From Alphaproteobacteria bacterium (GTDB lineage Bacteria; Pseudomonadota; Alphaproteobacteria; JAGOMX01), in assembly GCA_017993335.1 (NCBI GenBank), contig JAGOMX010000010.1:1-47775 (forward strand): 47,775 nucleotides of DNA, read 5' to 3'. The position numbers were made by a program, and so were the translations under genes. Every line of letters begins with the position of its first letter. The first letter of the stretch is position 1. This document shows positions 34,518 through 42,583 of this stretch, piece after piece. The notes beneath the pieces were generated by a model that worked only from the letters and a program-made list of their open reading frames with translations, was not told where the DNA came from and did no database searches.

Positions 34518-34745
34518 AAGGCTACAAAAACCGAAGAAGAAATTCAGAACGTAAGGAATGTTTTGTTCTTTCGTTTGCATTCGGGGGGTATATCCCATAA
34601 ACCCGAATCTAAGTCCATTGAGGGACAACAGCTATAGGAGCAGGTTTTGGAACGTTACCTTGCGACTGGCTTCTGTAACATAATGGGAGCTTACGTTTCC
34701 GCTGTTCGGGTGCGCCAGAAACCCCAGAATGCGGAACAATTGCTT
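34518..34745. repeat. Degenerate repeat module, copy 1
   Basis: This non-coding stretch contains CTACAAAAACCGAAGAAGAAAT with a CAGAACGT word, and later GTTTCCGCTGTTCGGGT followed by CCAGAAACC. Both parts recur in shortened form at 38217-38330. On the minus strand some frames look protein-like (HPNSGNVSSHYVTEASRKV) but are broken by stops, so it may be a decayed gene or mobile element. Nothing else is visible before the next start at 34846. Confidence 0.55.
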
Positions 34746-34845
34746 TTGTATTTTTGAAATTTCTGCGTTTTACTGGATTGTGTTCATATTATTATTTCTA
34801 TACCATCTACATGTCACCTTTAACTCATGAAATAAGGGCAATGCC

Positions 34846-35475
34846 ATGATAAACACATCTCGACTAATTCTTTCTCTAATAACAATGCTAGCTTTATCTA
34901 TGCCAGTATATAGTTCGGATTCAGAAGATGCTGAAATAAAGGGGCCTCTGATCTTTTCGTCTTGGTCGTTAATTACTAAAACCCAATTAGAAAACCCTGA
35001 TATAAATGAAAGGCTAGGTACTGGAATAACCCATCTCAATCTAGCTATGATCAAACCAACGATGATTTCATTCGCTGTACGTGTTGATCATTCCTTGCCT
35101 TTTTCACAAGCTCGAGGTCCACTTGACCAAGATGAAATACGTACCGCACCAGTAGAAGATCTGGAAGATATTGATCTTGCTAATCTTCGCATAGGGTGTG
35201 TTTTTGGACTAAGTTACTTTAAACAGCTAAAAAAGCTTCGTTTAAGGGGTAATCTGCTGGAAGTGCTGCCGCAAGATTTAAAGTCTTTGAAATTAGAATG
35301 GTTGGATATCACCGACAACCTATATAAAACTGTTCCAGAAAAAATGTTTGAGGCCATGAACTCACCTGACTGCCCATTAAATGCAGATCGGGATTTTAAA
35401 ATAGCTTATAACAATACCGTGTTAATCAAGTTTCTTGAGCACAATGGGTGCACAGTTGTACAGAAATATAAATGA
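34846..35475 (+). CDS. Exported leucine-rich-repeat protein, short
   Basis: This 209-residue protein of unknown role begins with a signal peptide, MINTSRLILSLITMLALSMPVYSS, probably cleaved before DSEDAE. Near residues 120-170 it has about two LRR units: YFKQLKKLRLRGNLLEVLPQ and DLKSLKLEWLDITDNLYKTVP. The rest is not recognisable. An AAGGGC word lies eight bases before the ATG. Such short exported LRR proteins are common in host-associated bacteria and may bind host proteins, but here this is only inference. It lies in an accessory stretch between two copies of a degenerate repeat module. Confidence 0.75.
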   Translation: MINTSRLILSLITMLALSMPVYSSDSEDAEIKGPLIFSSWSLITKTQLENPDINERLGTGITHLNLAMIKPTMISFAVRVDHSLPFSQARGPLDQDEIRTAPVEDLEDIDLANLRIGCVFGLSYFKQLKKLRLRGNLLEVLPQDLKSLKLEWLDITDNLYKTVPEKMFEAMNSPDCPLNADRDFKIAYNNTVLIKFLEHNGCTVVQKYK

Positions 35476-35645
35476 GCATCAGAATAAGAACAAACCATGA
35501 TGGGGAATTACTAGAAATAGGCTACTGAGTCCCCCTCATTGTTCTCCTAAGAGTAACTCTCTCAATAACATGAGTTTTTGGGCTGAGCTGACTTAGGAGG
35601 GAGTTAGATAGGGCTAGCTTAATTTGTGCTGATACATAGAGGTTC

Positions 35646-35774
35646 TCAAGAAAATAAGATTTCTTGAAATAGGCGTTAGATAAGCTAGGACTATTTTCAA
35701 GAAAAGTTATTTTTTGAAATTCATTGAGAAAAACCTTGCATCGATTTCAAAAAAGTGGAATTTTTTGAAATCGA
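35646..35774. promoter_or_regulatory. Three related inverted repeats about 50 bp apart, upstream of the Fic remnant
   Basis: Repeat a is TCAAGAAA-N6-TTTCTTGA (35646-35667). Repeat b is TTTCAAGAAAA-N4-TTTTTTGAAA (35695-35719, imperfect). Repeat c is TCGATTTCAAAAAA-N6-TTTTTTGAAATCGA (35741-35774, perfect 14-bp arms). Their centres are 51 and 50 bases apart, close to five helical turns, so three dimers could bind on one face. The last repeat ends 21 bases before the next reading frame. They look like operators, but no promoter boxes are obvious and no regulator is proven. Confidence 0.55.
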
Positions 35775-35795
35775 CAGGAGAGGTTCTGTCTATGT

Positions 35796-36152
35796 ATGCG
35801 TTGGCCATCTTATTATCTAAAAGCCATCCGAGATAGCGCGATTGATTCTCATAAAAGAGCGAAAGAAATTGAGGCTTTGGATGGCCGATTGAAGAAACTG
35901 ATTCATGATCATCCTCAATTGAAGAAAATGGCCAAGATTGCAGATCTTGCGCTCAGTCAACTTTTTACGCAGCCTATAATTAGCGTGGCTGAAATGAGTC
36001 AGTTTCTTGATAGACCCTATAATACCACAAGTAAGCTTCTTAAGCTTTTCCATGAGAACGGAGTGGTCTCGGAAAACCTTATTCATAAACGTAACAGAAT
36101 GTATCGTTTTGATCTTTATCTTGAACTGCTAGAAAAAGAGTATGAGGAATAA
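35796..36152 (+). pseudogene. C-terminal fragment of a Fic-family protein (winged-helix part only)
   Basis: The 118-residue frame matches the C-terminal end that many Fic proteins carry after the catalytic domain: AIRDSAIDSHKRAKEIEALD, LIHDHPQLKKMAKIADLAL, SQFLDRPYNTTSKLLKLF, and HKRNRMYRFDLYLELLEKEY. The Fic domain itself, with HPFxxGNGR, is missing, and the frame closes about eight codons upstream of the ATG. An AGGAGAGG word lies 12 bases before that ATG, so translation is possible. It is therefore either a remnant of a deleted gene or a surviving small winged-helix regulator. The intact frame and the three inverted repeats upstream leave the second option open. Confidence 0.7.
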
Positions 36153-36182
36153 GCGCTACTGTAAGTAGACGAAGCAGCTTTA

Positions 36183-38117
36183 TTACACCATATGACACAG
36201 CCGTATGTAAAATTCCTGCAGCATAGCAAACATGAAGGCAACCATGTAAACATGACCAGTTATGGGTGCCCCTATGACAAGGCTCGAAAGATAGTTAACA
36301 GCCCAAATTTGGCCGGCATGGCTCAGAAAATGATATGTAGCACGAACTGGTGTGGCGGCTAAGTTCAAATTCACAATGCCCTGCTGCGCATGGGCTTGTA
36401 TACGACGTATATGGTCCACTGCCGGCTTATGTATCGTAAGTCCTTCAGTTACGACTCTATGGCCATAGTGCAAGACTTCATGACTGCCACTGGCAAAGGC
36501 TACGATTCTTCTTATGCCAGCTGCCACATAACCCAGCTCCTGAAGTTCATCTTGGGACGGCGTTAGTTGGACGCTGCTCATCTGAGTTAGGGAATCCCTA
36601 GTAATGTTTATCTTTGTTTCTATTTCATTAAGAATTCGGGAAAAAGCTTCTTGTCCAAGGTCTTCTCTAAGGCTTTCTATGCTGCCTGTTACTCCGGTTA
36701 AGCGCAAATAACCACGAGGAACACGAGCTACGAGAGATACGTTCTCTTGGTTCAGCAGAGAAGATAGGTAACCAGGCTCAATATGTGGACATGGCGACAT
36801 ATATCGGTCAATAGAAGTCCCAACATACGGTAAATCGGCGAACAGTTCACGCAGAGTGCAGGTTGGTTGTAGTAGCAAATTGGCTTGTTGGGCGTCATGC
36901 TCAGTCACCTGGCCCTGATTGTTATAGCGGCCTGCAGCGATCAGAGCCTGTGCAGTAGCTTGTCCTTTACTTCTCAACGAGTCAATTTCGGATTCAAGCT
37001 TCTGTATCGTATCAAGCTGATCATGCTTGATCTGCAGTTTCTCTTTGATGTCCTTTTCTAACGCTGCCAGTGCTTGACATTTTTGGGCAACCTCTTGCTC
37101 TTTTGGAGTATTATCGCGAATAGGATTGAAAGTGTCCGTCCAGCCCAGTTCAGCCCTTGCCTCTGCATTCAGCTTTTCAATCTCAGCCTTTAAGGTGCTT
37201 ACCCTCTCAGCATCAATGCGCTTTTCTTCCTCCGAAATATCCGGCAACAGACCTGCACGGGCGCGATTGAGTTCTTCATTTAAGGCCACGATCTGCTCGG
37301 CATATTGCTTCAGCTCCGACACACTCCTGTCCACCAATTCATCCTGAAAACTCACCAGAATGTTGCACAGTCTAACAAATAACTGTTCTTGTAGAATCCG
37401 ACCAAAGTTAATTTGGTTAACGGCATAGGCAATGTTTGGTGCAACCACATAAGGTCCAACCACGTGTTTATTCAACAGGTCCGTAGCAAACTTCAGACGC
37501 AGCGCGTTCAGGAATGATTGAGGTAGATGTCTGTTGGCTGTTTCAGTTACATGCGGATTGCCGGTAACGTTGATACCGGTTAATTTCTTAATAACATTGA
37601 ACAGATCACCTAATCCGACGGCCTTTTTAACCGATGATTCCAGTATTCCAAAAATCAAACCATGAATGTGTTCGGTAAACGGCTCAACAAAACGGTCTCC
37701 ATGCTGAGCATAGAGTGCTAAGGCTTTGTCATAGGCTAGGTTTGTGCATATATTATTCATCTCTTCAGCAGCAGATGCTGTCATGAACAGACGGCAGGAG
37801 CTTTGCAGTTGCAAGGAACTGCGTAACGACAAAACGCTTGGTGCGTTCCTCACTGGCACGAGGGAAAGTGCCTGTGCTTCCGAATGGTCAGCGGTCACAA
37901 GCGGCGGAGAAATTATTGCTGTGGGAGTAAAAGGTTCAGTAGGTATTGACAGGCCACCGATTACCGTCTGGTATACAACGACTTGTTGCTCTTGAAGCGC
38001 TAAAGGTGCCTTATATTCTTCTGTTGTTTCGTTGTTATTATTGGTGGAATATCCTTGGCCTATAAATAAGGTCAATAAGGACATTGATGTGACAACAAAG
38101 CGAACATACTTATTCAT
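36183..38117 (-). CDS. Exported coiled-coil protein of unknown function
   Basis: I do not recognise this 644-residue protein. It begins with a signal peptide (MNKYVRFVVTSMSLLTLFIG, cleavage probably near QGYS), followed by a low-complexity stretch rich in N, E and T. A long helical section comes next. Residues about 250-410 form a coiled coil (SELKQYAEQIVALNEELNRA, TLKAEIEKLNAEA, LDTIQKLESEIDSLRSK). The C-terminal end is hydrophobic (YLSSLVIGAPITGHVYMVAF) and might insert in a membrane. AGGA lies eight bases before the ATG. It is flanked by a Fic remnant and a broken ATPase, which marks this as an accessory region. A host-directed role is plausible but unproven. Confidence 0.72.
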   Translation of the reverse strand: MNKYVRFVVTSMSLLTLFIGQGYSTNNNNETTEEYKAPLALQEQQVVVYQTVIGGLSIPTEPFTPTAIISPPLVTADHSEAQALSLVPVRNAPSVLSLRSSLQLQSSCRLFMTASAAEEMNNICTNLAYDKALALYAQHGDRFVEPFTEHIHGLIFGILESSVKKAVGLGDLFNVIKKLTGINVTGNPHVTETANRHLPQSFLNALRLKFATDLLNKHVVGPYVVAPNIAYAVNQINFGRILQEQLFVRLCNILVSFQDELVDRSVSELKQYAEQIVALNEELNRARAGLLPDISEEEKRIDAERVSTLKAEIEKLNAEARAELGWTDTFNPIRDNTPKEQEVAQKCQALAALEKDIKEKLQIKHDQLDTIQKLESEIDSLRSKGQATAQALIAAGRYNNQGQVTEHDAQQANLLLQPTCTLRELFADLPYVGTSIDRYMSPCPHIEPGYLSSLLNQENVSLVARVPRGYLRLTGVTGSIESLREDLGQEAFSRILNEIETKINITRDSLTQMSSVQLTPSQDELQELGYVAAGIRRIVAFASGSHEVLHYGHRVVTEGLTIHKPAVDHIRRIQAHAQQGIVNLNLAATPVRATYHFLSHAGQIWAVNYLSSLVIGAPITGHVYMVAFMFAMLQEFYIRLCHMV

Positions 38118-38216
38118 AAGGTTAATCCTGTATAAGGCAACTGAGGTACCACACTGTGTATGGTAGTTGATCTGTTTTTTGTCAAGTAATTTATTGCCAT
38201 TTAGTGATGTGAATAA

Positions 38217-38330
38217 TTAAACCACAAAAACCAAAGAAGAAATAAAGAGTCAGAACGTGAGGTAACCAGTGTTTCCGCTGTTTGGGTATATCAGAAAACT
38301 CTGGTTTTGGTGCTTGATTCTCCTCTTAGA
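38217..38330. repeat. Degenerate repeat module, copy 2
   Basis: CCACAAAAACCAAAGAAGAAAT, a CAGAACGT word and GTTTCCGCTGTTTGGGT followed by CAGAAAAC match the module at 34518-34745 in the same order, with the middle part missing. The two copies bracket a 3.5-kb accessory segment in direct orientation. Confidence 0.5.
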
Positions 38331-38344
38331 TTAATCCGATATAA

Positions 38345-38464
38345 AGGCTGGATTTAGATCAGGCTGGTATAAAGAGAAACTTAGAGATTAAGGCGCAAGA
38401 AATGTTAGGAATGTTTCCTGTCATCGCTATTTTGGGCGCCCGTCAGGTTGGCAAAACGACTTTG
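38345..38464 (+). pseudogene. Interrupted AAA ATPase (AAA_14/DUF4143 type), N-terminal stub
   Basis: The frame reads IKRNLEIKAQEMLGMFPVIA, then ILGARQVGKTTLE, the start of the AAA_14/DUF4143 ATPases with their Walker A motif GARQVGKTT. The 142-bp family 2 element begins inside the codons right after the Walker A, and translation stops within it at 38570-38572. I see no continuation of the ATPase on the far side, so the rest is deleted. The codon where a start would be expected is ATA. Relatives are poorly characterised, and some are found in toxin-antitoxin-like settings. Confidence 0.72.
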
Positions 38465-38606
38465 GAGGCCATTTCAAAACGTCTTTTTTGGGTGATTTCG
38501 TCGTCAAGGTTCCGCTTCCGGTGCTCACGTACTAAGAGGTACGCTGCGCTCCAGTTCTCACCTTTCCTATAAATCCCTCCAAAAAAGCCAGTTTTGAAAT
38601 GGCCTC
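38465..38606. mobile_element. Non-coding element, family 2, copy 2 (142 bp)
   Basis: This copy has the same length as the one at 31113-31254 and differs at only two positions that I can see. It has the same inverted ends GAGGCCATTTCAAAAC. Here the flanks (CTTTG and CAATG) do not form a clean duplication, consistent with a later deletion on the right side. It truncates the ATPase gene. Confidence 0.88.
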
Positions 38607-38748
38607 CAATGGATCTTTAAACTCATTGGAAAGGTTGGGTTGCAGAAAGAAAATTGGCCGAAATCCCGAAAATATGAAAAATTTTTGTTGAGTTGTAAGC
38701 ACTTTATTGACTTTTCTTGCTATAATACGAAGATGGGCGTAAAAGAGT

Positions 38749-39327
38749 ATGGTTATGAGACGGCATTATCAGTTTGTAGATCAGGATTGGATTATAAAGC
38801 CAGCGACTCGGCGGTGCGAGTGCGTGGGGTGTATGAATGCGGGTGAGTTTCGGGCGCCGAAAAATAGGACGCATTTGAGCGAGTATTTTTGGTTTTGTAT
38901 GGAGCATGTGCGTGAGTACAACGAGCGTTGGAATTATTATGCGGGCATGGATGATCGCGAAGTGGAAGAGCATCATCGATCGGATTCTACTTGGCAAAGA
39001 CCGACATGGCCGATGGGTCGTCATCGTTTTTCTAAAATTGTCGAAAAAACGTTTCAATATAATCCTTTAACCGGTTGTTTTCCGGGTGAGGATATACACG
39101 CGCAAGTCAATGATCCAAACGCGCGTTGGTTTGCGAATCATACAGAGGAAGCAAAAGCTTTAGTGCTTTTCGAATTAGATCAGCCCGTAACCTTGGAAAT
39201 TATCAAACAAACCTATAAAGAAAAAGTGAAGCAATTTCATCCAGATGCCAATAAAGGTTGTAAGTTCGCTGAAGAGCGATTAAAGACAATTAATGTGGCC
39301 TATGGTCATTTAAAAAAAGCTTTCTAA
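38749..39327 (+). CDS. J-domain (DnaJ-like) protein with C-terminal J domain
   Basis: This co-chaperone-like protein should stimulate a DnaK-type ATPase. The J domain is at the C-terminus, not the N-terminus: TLEIIKQTYKEKVKQFHPDANKG with HPD at 164-166, then ERLKTINVAYGHLKKAF. The N-terminal part has RCECVGCMNAGEFRAPKNR and YFWFCMEHVREYNERWNYY, in which cysteines and a histidine could bind zinc. This layout is common in alphaproteobacteria. The protein has 192 residues, or 190 from the second ATG. No strong ribosome binding site precedes either ATG; a TATAAT stands 23 bases upstream. It converges with the Fic gene, three bases apart. Confidence 0.9.
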   Translation: MVMRRHYQFVDQDWIIKPATRRCECVGCMNAGEFRAPKNRTHLSEYFWFCMEHVREYNERWNYYAGMDDREVEEHHRSDSTWQRPTWPMGRHRFSKIVEKTFQYNPLTGCFPGEDIHAQVNDPNARWFANHTEEAKALVLFELDQPVTLEIIKQTYKEKVKQFHPDANKGCKFAEERLKTINVAYGHLKKAF

Positions 39328-39330
39328 GTT

Positions 39331-40437
39331 TTATTCAAGTTTCAGCCAATACCGGGTATGTCTTCTTTCCCCAGTTTTAAAGAGAGCGTTCATATGAACT
39401 AATTCAGTGAGATCTCTGGTCGCTGTAGCACGAGATGTGCCGGTTATCGTGAGGTAGTTATCTGCGCTTAAGCCGCCTTTAAAGCCTTCTGGGCCTTCTT
39501 TAAACATTCTGGAGAGAGCCTTTTCTTGTCGCTCATTTATTTTTCCGCGTAAGGCATCAAATAATTTAGTTTTGCTAATTAAAAAGGAGATGTGATCTTG
39601 GGTATAGGTTTGAGCCTCCAAGACGGTTTGGGCGAAATACACCAACCAATCGGTTGTTTCATTGCTTTTATTGGCGCGTTCCAAGGCATCATAATATTGT
39701 TTTCTATGTTTTTGAATCGTATAGGCTAAGGCAATTAGCGTGGGTTTTCCAAAAGTTTGTGCTAAAGATTTTTCAGAGATGGCGCGAACAATACGGCCAT
39801 TGCCGTCTTCAAAAGGATGGATGCATATGAAGTATAAATGGGCCAGGCCAGCTCTTGTTAGAGCCGGTAGTGGGGTGGGGCCTGTAGCGGATGTGTTTCG
39901 AAACCATTCTAAAAAACCGGACATCTGCGTGTTGAGTGCGTGGGATGGTGGGGCTTCAAAATGAACTTTTACTTTGTGGGCGTAACTGGATACCACCTGC
40001 ATGGGCTCTTCATGAGTGCGGTAGCACCCGATGTCTTGCATATCTGTGCGACCGTTGGTCACCAGGCGATGCCAAGAAAATAATTTTTCGTCGGTCAGGG
40101 GCTCATCAAAGGTCTGATATAAATCAACCATCATTTCAGAGATGCCTTGTTCAGATGGAGATGTTTTGCGGTTTTCTGCAAATAATCCAAATTGCCTGCG
40201 GATGGATGATTGTACGCTTTCGCGGTTTAAATATTCACCTTCAATCTCCGACGTTTTGAGGGCTTCATTGCAGATGATATCGATTTTTAACGTGTTTTTA
40301 TTTTCCTCATTCAAGTGCTGGTAGGCGCCCAATAGCATGCCTTCGCTTTTCAAAAATTGGGTCTCCAGGCCCTCCAATTTTTGGCGTTCGTAGGTAAATT
40401 CTGGCCAATCTGGCTTTTGCCAATTCCATTTCATCAT
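39331..40437 (-). CDS. Fic-family protein with DUF4172-type N-terminus and winged-helix C-terminus
   Basis: Fic enzymes usually transfer AMP from ATP to a target protein. This 368-residue protein has an N-terminal DUF4172-like part (WNWQKPDWPEFTYERQKLEGL). An inhibitory helix motif TSEIEG lies at 62-67, in the (S/T)xxxE(G/N) form in which the glutamate blocks ATP. The catalytic motif HPFEDGNGR is at 207-215. A C-terminal winged-helix part (LSADNYLTITGTSRATATRDLTELV) can bind DNA. Self-inhibition places it in class II. Two identical palindromes around its promoter suggest that it represses itself. It is expected in the cytoplasm, since no export signal is visible. Confidence 0.93.
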   Translation of the reverse strand: MMKWNWQKPDWPEFTYERQKLEGLETQFLKSEGMLLGAYQHLNEENKNTLKIDIICNEALKTSEIEGEYLNRESVQSSIRRQFGLFAENRKTSPSEQGISEMMVDLYQTFDEPLTDEKLFSWHRLVTNGRTDMQDIGCYRTHEEPMQVVSSYAHKVKVHFEAPPSHALNTQMSGFLEWFRNTSATGPTPLPALTRAGLAHLYFICIHPFEDGNGRIVRAISEKSLAQTFGKPTLIALAYTIQKHRKQYYDALERANKSNETTDWLVYFAQTVLEAQTYTQDHISFLISKTKLFDALRGKINERQEKALSRMFKEGPEGFKGGLSADNYLTITGTSRATATRDLTELVHMNALFKTGERRHTRYWLKLE

Positions 40438-40510
40438 GAGTTATAGACCTTGCCTTCTATAACTCATTATAAGGCAAAATTTGAGTTATAGGAAGAGGCT
40501 TCTATAACTC
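40438..40510 (-). promoter_or_regulatory. Twin palindromic operators and promoter of the Fic gene
   Basis: GAGTTATAG-N10-CTATAACTC occurs twice, at 40438-40465 and 40483-40510, with identical 9-bp arms, identical 10-base spacers in length and centres 45 bases apart. The first palindrome touches the Fic start codon and covers the leader. Between them, on the minus strand, lies a perfect TATAAT (40467-40472). A repressor on both sites would cover the -35 region and the transcript start. The obvious candidate is the winged-helix end of the Fic protein itself (inference). Confidence 0.75.
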
Positions 40511-40564
40511 ATAAAAGATTTTCCTATGATCAAGATATGTGAAATTTCTGTTGAATTTGTTCGT

Positions 40565-40678
40565 CAGGGCCTACGCATGAAAAATTTAAGAGAGAAAGCG
40601 ACGTCCACGCCTGTCACACCTGCGAAGGCATGACAGGTACTTGTGACTGTTCTGTATCTTTTTCATGCGTAGGCCCTG
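40565..40678. mobile_element. Non-coding insertion element, family 1, copy 2 (114 bp, inverted)
   Basis: The ends are CAGGGCCTACGCATGAAAAA and its exact complement for 19-20 bases. A perfect 10-bp direct repeat, ATTTGTTCGT, flanks it at 40555-40564 and 40679-40688. The interior is shorter than in the other two copies and lies in the opposite orientation, so this is an internally deleted copy. It stands between the Fic operators and petA. Confidence 0.92.
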
Positions 40679-40796
40679 ATTTGTTCGTCTGTACGTGTCG
40701 TAATAAAACAATTTTAGGGATATAATCCAAAAACTGTAGATTTTTATCGTAATTAATATATATTTTAAATAAATAAGAGATTCCTTAGGGACGCGT

Positions 40797-41348
40797 ATGA
40801 CACAAAATTCGAATAGCAATACGAGCGCTACACGCCGTGATTTTCTCGTGTTAACCACAACTGCATTAGGGGCTGTTGGTGCGGCTAGTTTGGCCTTGCC
40901 TTTTATCAAAAGCATGAATCCCGCGGCAGATGTACTAGCCATGGCTACGGTGGATGTGGATGTATCACAAATGGCTGTGGGGCAATCTATTACCGTGATG
41001 TGGCGAGGAAAACCTGTATTTGTTCGCCGTCGTACGGAAAAAGATATTGCGGCCGCATTAGAGGTCAAAATGGATGTGCTGATTGATCCCCAGGCTGATG
41101 CAGAAAGAACGCCTTATAAGCCAGAATGGCTGGTGGTTGTCGGTATATGTACGCATTTAGGTTGTGTACCTTTGGGACAAAAACCAACAGATCAGCAGGG
41201 TGCTTATGGGGGGTGGTTCTGCCCTTGTCATGGATCCCAGTATGATACATCTGGGCGTGTACGAGTTGGGCCTGCTCCAAAGAATTTAGAGGTTCCCGAA
41301 TATAAATTTATTAACGAAACAACACTTCGTATAGGATCTGAGGCATGA
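40797..41348 (+). CDS. petA: Ubiquinol-cytochrome c reductase iron-sulfur (Rieske) subunit
   Basis: This is the Rieske subunit of the respiratory bc1 complex, which passes an electron from ubiquinol to cytochrome c1. The [2Fe-2S] ligands are C118 and H120 (CTHLGC) and C142 and H145 (CPCHGS), with a C123-C144 disulfide. An N-terminal twin-arginine signal-anchor ([20 protein letters not shown]) directs export by Tat. The protein has 183 residues. AGGGA precedes the ATG. The stop overlaps the petB start (ATGA), so translation is coupled. Confidence 0.98.
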   Translation: MTQNSNSNTSATRRDFLVLTTTALGAVGAASLALPFIKSMNPAADVLAMATVDVDVSQMAVGQSITVMWRGKPVFVRRRTEKDIAAALEVKMDVLIDPQADAERTPYKPEWLVVVGICTHLGCVPLGQKPTDQQGAYGGWFCPCHGSQYDTSGRVRVGPAPKNLEVPEYKFINETTLRIGSEA

Positions 41349-42574
41349 CCGCAAACAAAAAAAAGCAAGGTGGGGTTATCAATTGGATTGATCAACGCTT
41401 GCCAATTTTCTGGTTTTTAAATAAAGAATTGGTTGAGTATCCTACGCCGAAAAACTTAAATTATATGTGGAACTTTGGTTCTTTGGCGGGCATTACGCTT
41501 GTGGTGATGATTTTAACGGGTATTTTCCTGGCTATGCATTATACGCCTCACGTTAACTATGCCTTTGCGAGTGTTGAGCATATTATGCGGGATGTAAACT
41601 TTGGCTGGCTTATTCGTTATATTCATATGAATGGGGCCTCCATCTTTTTTATCGTGGTGTACATGCATATGTTCCGCGGTATGTATTATGGCTCTTACAA
41701 GAATCCTCGTGAACTATTATGGATGTTGGGTGTTGTTATTTTTCTTCTCATGATGGCGACAGCATTCATGGGGTATGTGTTGCCTTGGGGGCAGATGAGC
41801 TTTTGGGGTGCAACGGTTATTACCAACCTCTTTTCGGTTATACCTTTCTTTGGGGATGCAATTGTTCAATGGCTGTGGGGTGGATTTTCGGTAGATAATC
41901 CAACCTTAAACCGGTTTTTTGCATTACACTATTTGATGCCCTTTTTAATCATTGGGGTGGTGGCTATCCATCTGGTGGCCTTGCATATGTTTGGTTCGAA
42001 TAACCCATTGGGCATTGATAAAAAGACCAAGGCCGACACGGTGCCTTTTCATCCCTATTATACAGTTAAGGATCTTTTTGGGTTAGGGGTTTTGGTTACT
42101 TTTTGGGGATTCTTTGTTTTCTTTGCGCCTAACTTTTTTGGTGAGCCTGACAACTATATTGAGGCTAACCCGTTGGTTACGCCGGCTCACATTGTTCCTG
42201 AATGGTATTTTTTGCCGTTTTACGCCATTTTGCGCTCTGTTCCCAGTAAGGCGATGGGGGTTGTCTTAATGTTCAGTGCGGTGTTGGTTTTATTCGTTTT
42301 ACCCTGGCTAGATAAATCGCCCGTGCGCAGCGCTAGATTCCGTCCGCTCTATAAATATTGTTTCTGGATTTTTGTGGTGTCTTGTCTTGCCTTAGGATGG
42401 TCTGGTGGTCAATTACCAGAGGGGCTTCCTTTATGGGTAGGGCGGATTTCCACCGTGTATTACTTCATGTTCTTTTTCGTGGTGATGCCGCTACTCAGTC
42501 GTTATGAGAGGCCTTTACCGTTGCCGGAGAGCATTGCGAATCCGACTGTTATGATACGTGCAGACAATAAATAA
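41345..42574 (+). CDS. petB: Cytochrome b of the bc1 complex
   Basis: This inner-membrane subunit carries the two b-type hemes and both quinone sites. The 409-residue protein has about eight transmembrane segments. The heme-binding histidine pairs lie in [18 protein letters not shown] and in [21 protein letters not shown]. The Qo-site motif [10 protein letters not shown] is intact. The length shows an undivided cytochrome b, as in other alphaproteobacteria, not a split b6/subunit IV form. It overlaps petA by four bases, and petC starts nine bases after it. Confidence 0.98.
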   Translation: MTANKKKQGGVINWIDQRLPIFWFLNKELVEYPTPKNLNYMWNFGSLAGITLVVMILTGIFLAMHYTPHVNYAFASVEHIMRDVNFGWLIRYIHMNGASIFFIVVYMHMFRGMYYGSYKNPRELLWMLGVVIFLLMMATAFMGYVLPWGQMSFWGATVITNLFSVIPFFGDAIVQWLWGGFSVDNPTLNRFFALHYLMPFLIIGVVAIHLVALHMFGSNNPLGIDKKTKADTVPFHPYYTVKDLFGLGVLVTFWGFFVFFAPNFFGEPDNYIEANPLVTPAHIVPEWYFLPFYAILRSVPSKAMGVVLMFSAVLVLFVLPWLDKSPVRSARFRPLYKYCFWIFVVSCLALGWSGGQLPEGLPLWVGRISTVYYFMFFFVVMPLLSRYERPLPLPESIANPTVMIRADNK

Positions 42575-42583
42575 AAAGAGAAA

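Noticed and set aside
38607..38700. Continuation of the broken ATPase after the 142-bp element
   Set aside because: All frames there close quickly, and none contains AAA_14 or DUF4143 sequence that I recognise.
38707..38726. Promoter TTGACT...TATAAT upstream of the J-domain gene
   Set aside because: The boxes are only 8 bases apart, far too close for sigma-70. TATAAT may still be a -10 box with a weak -35.
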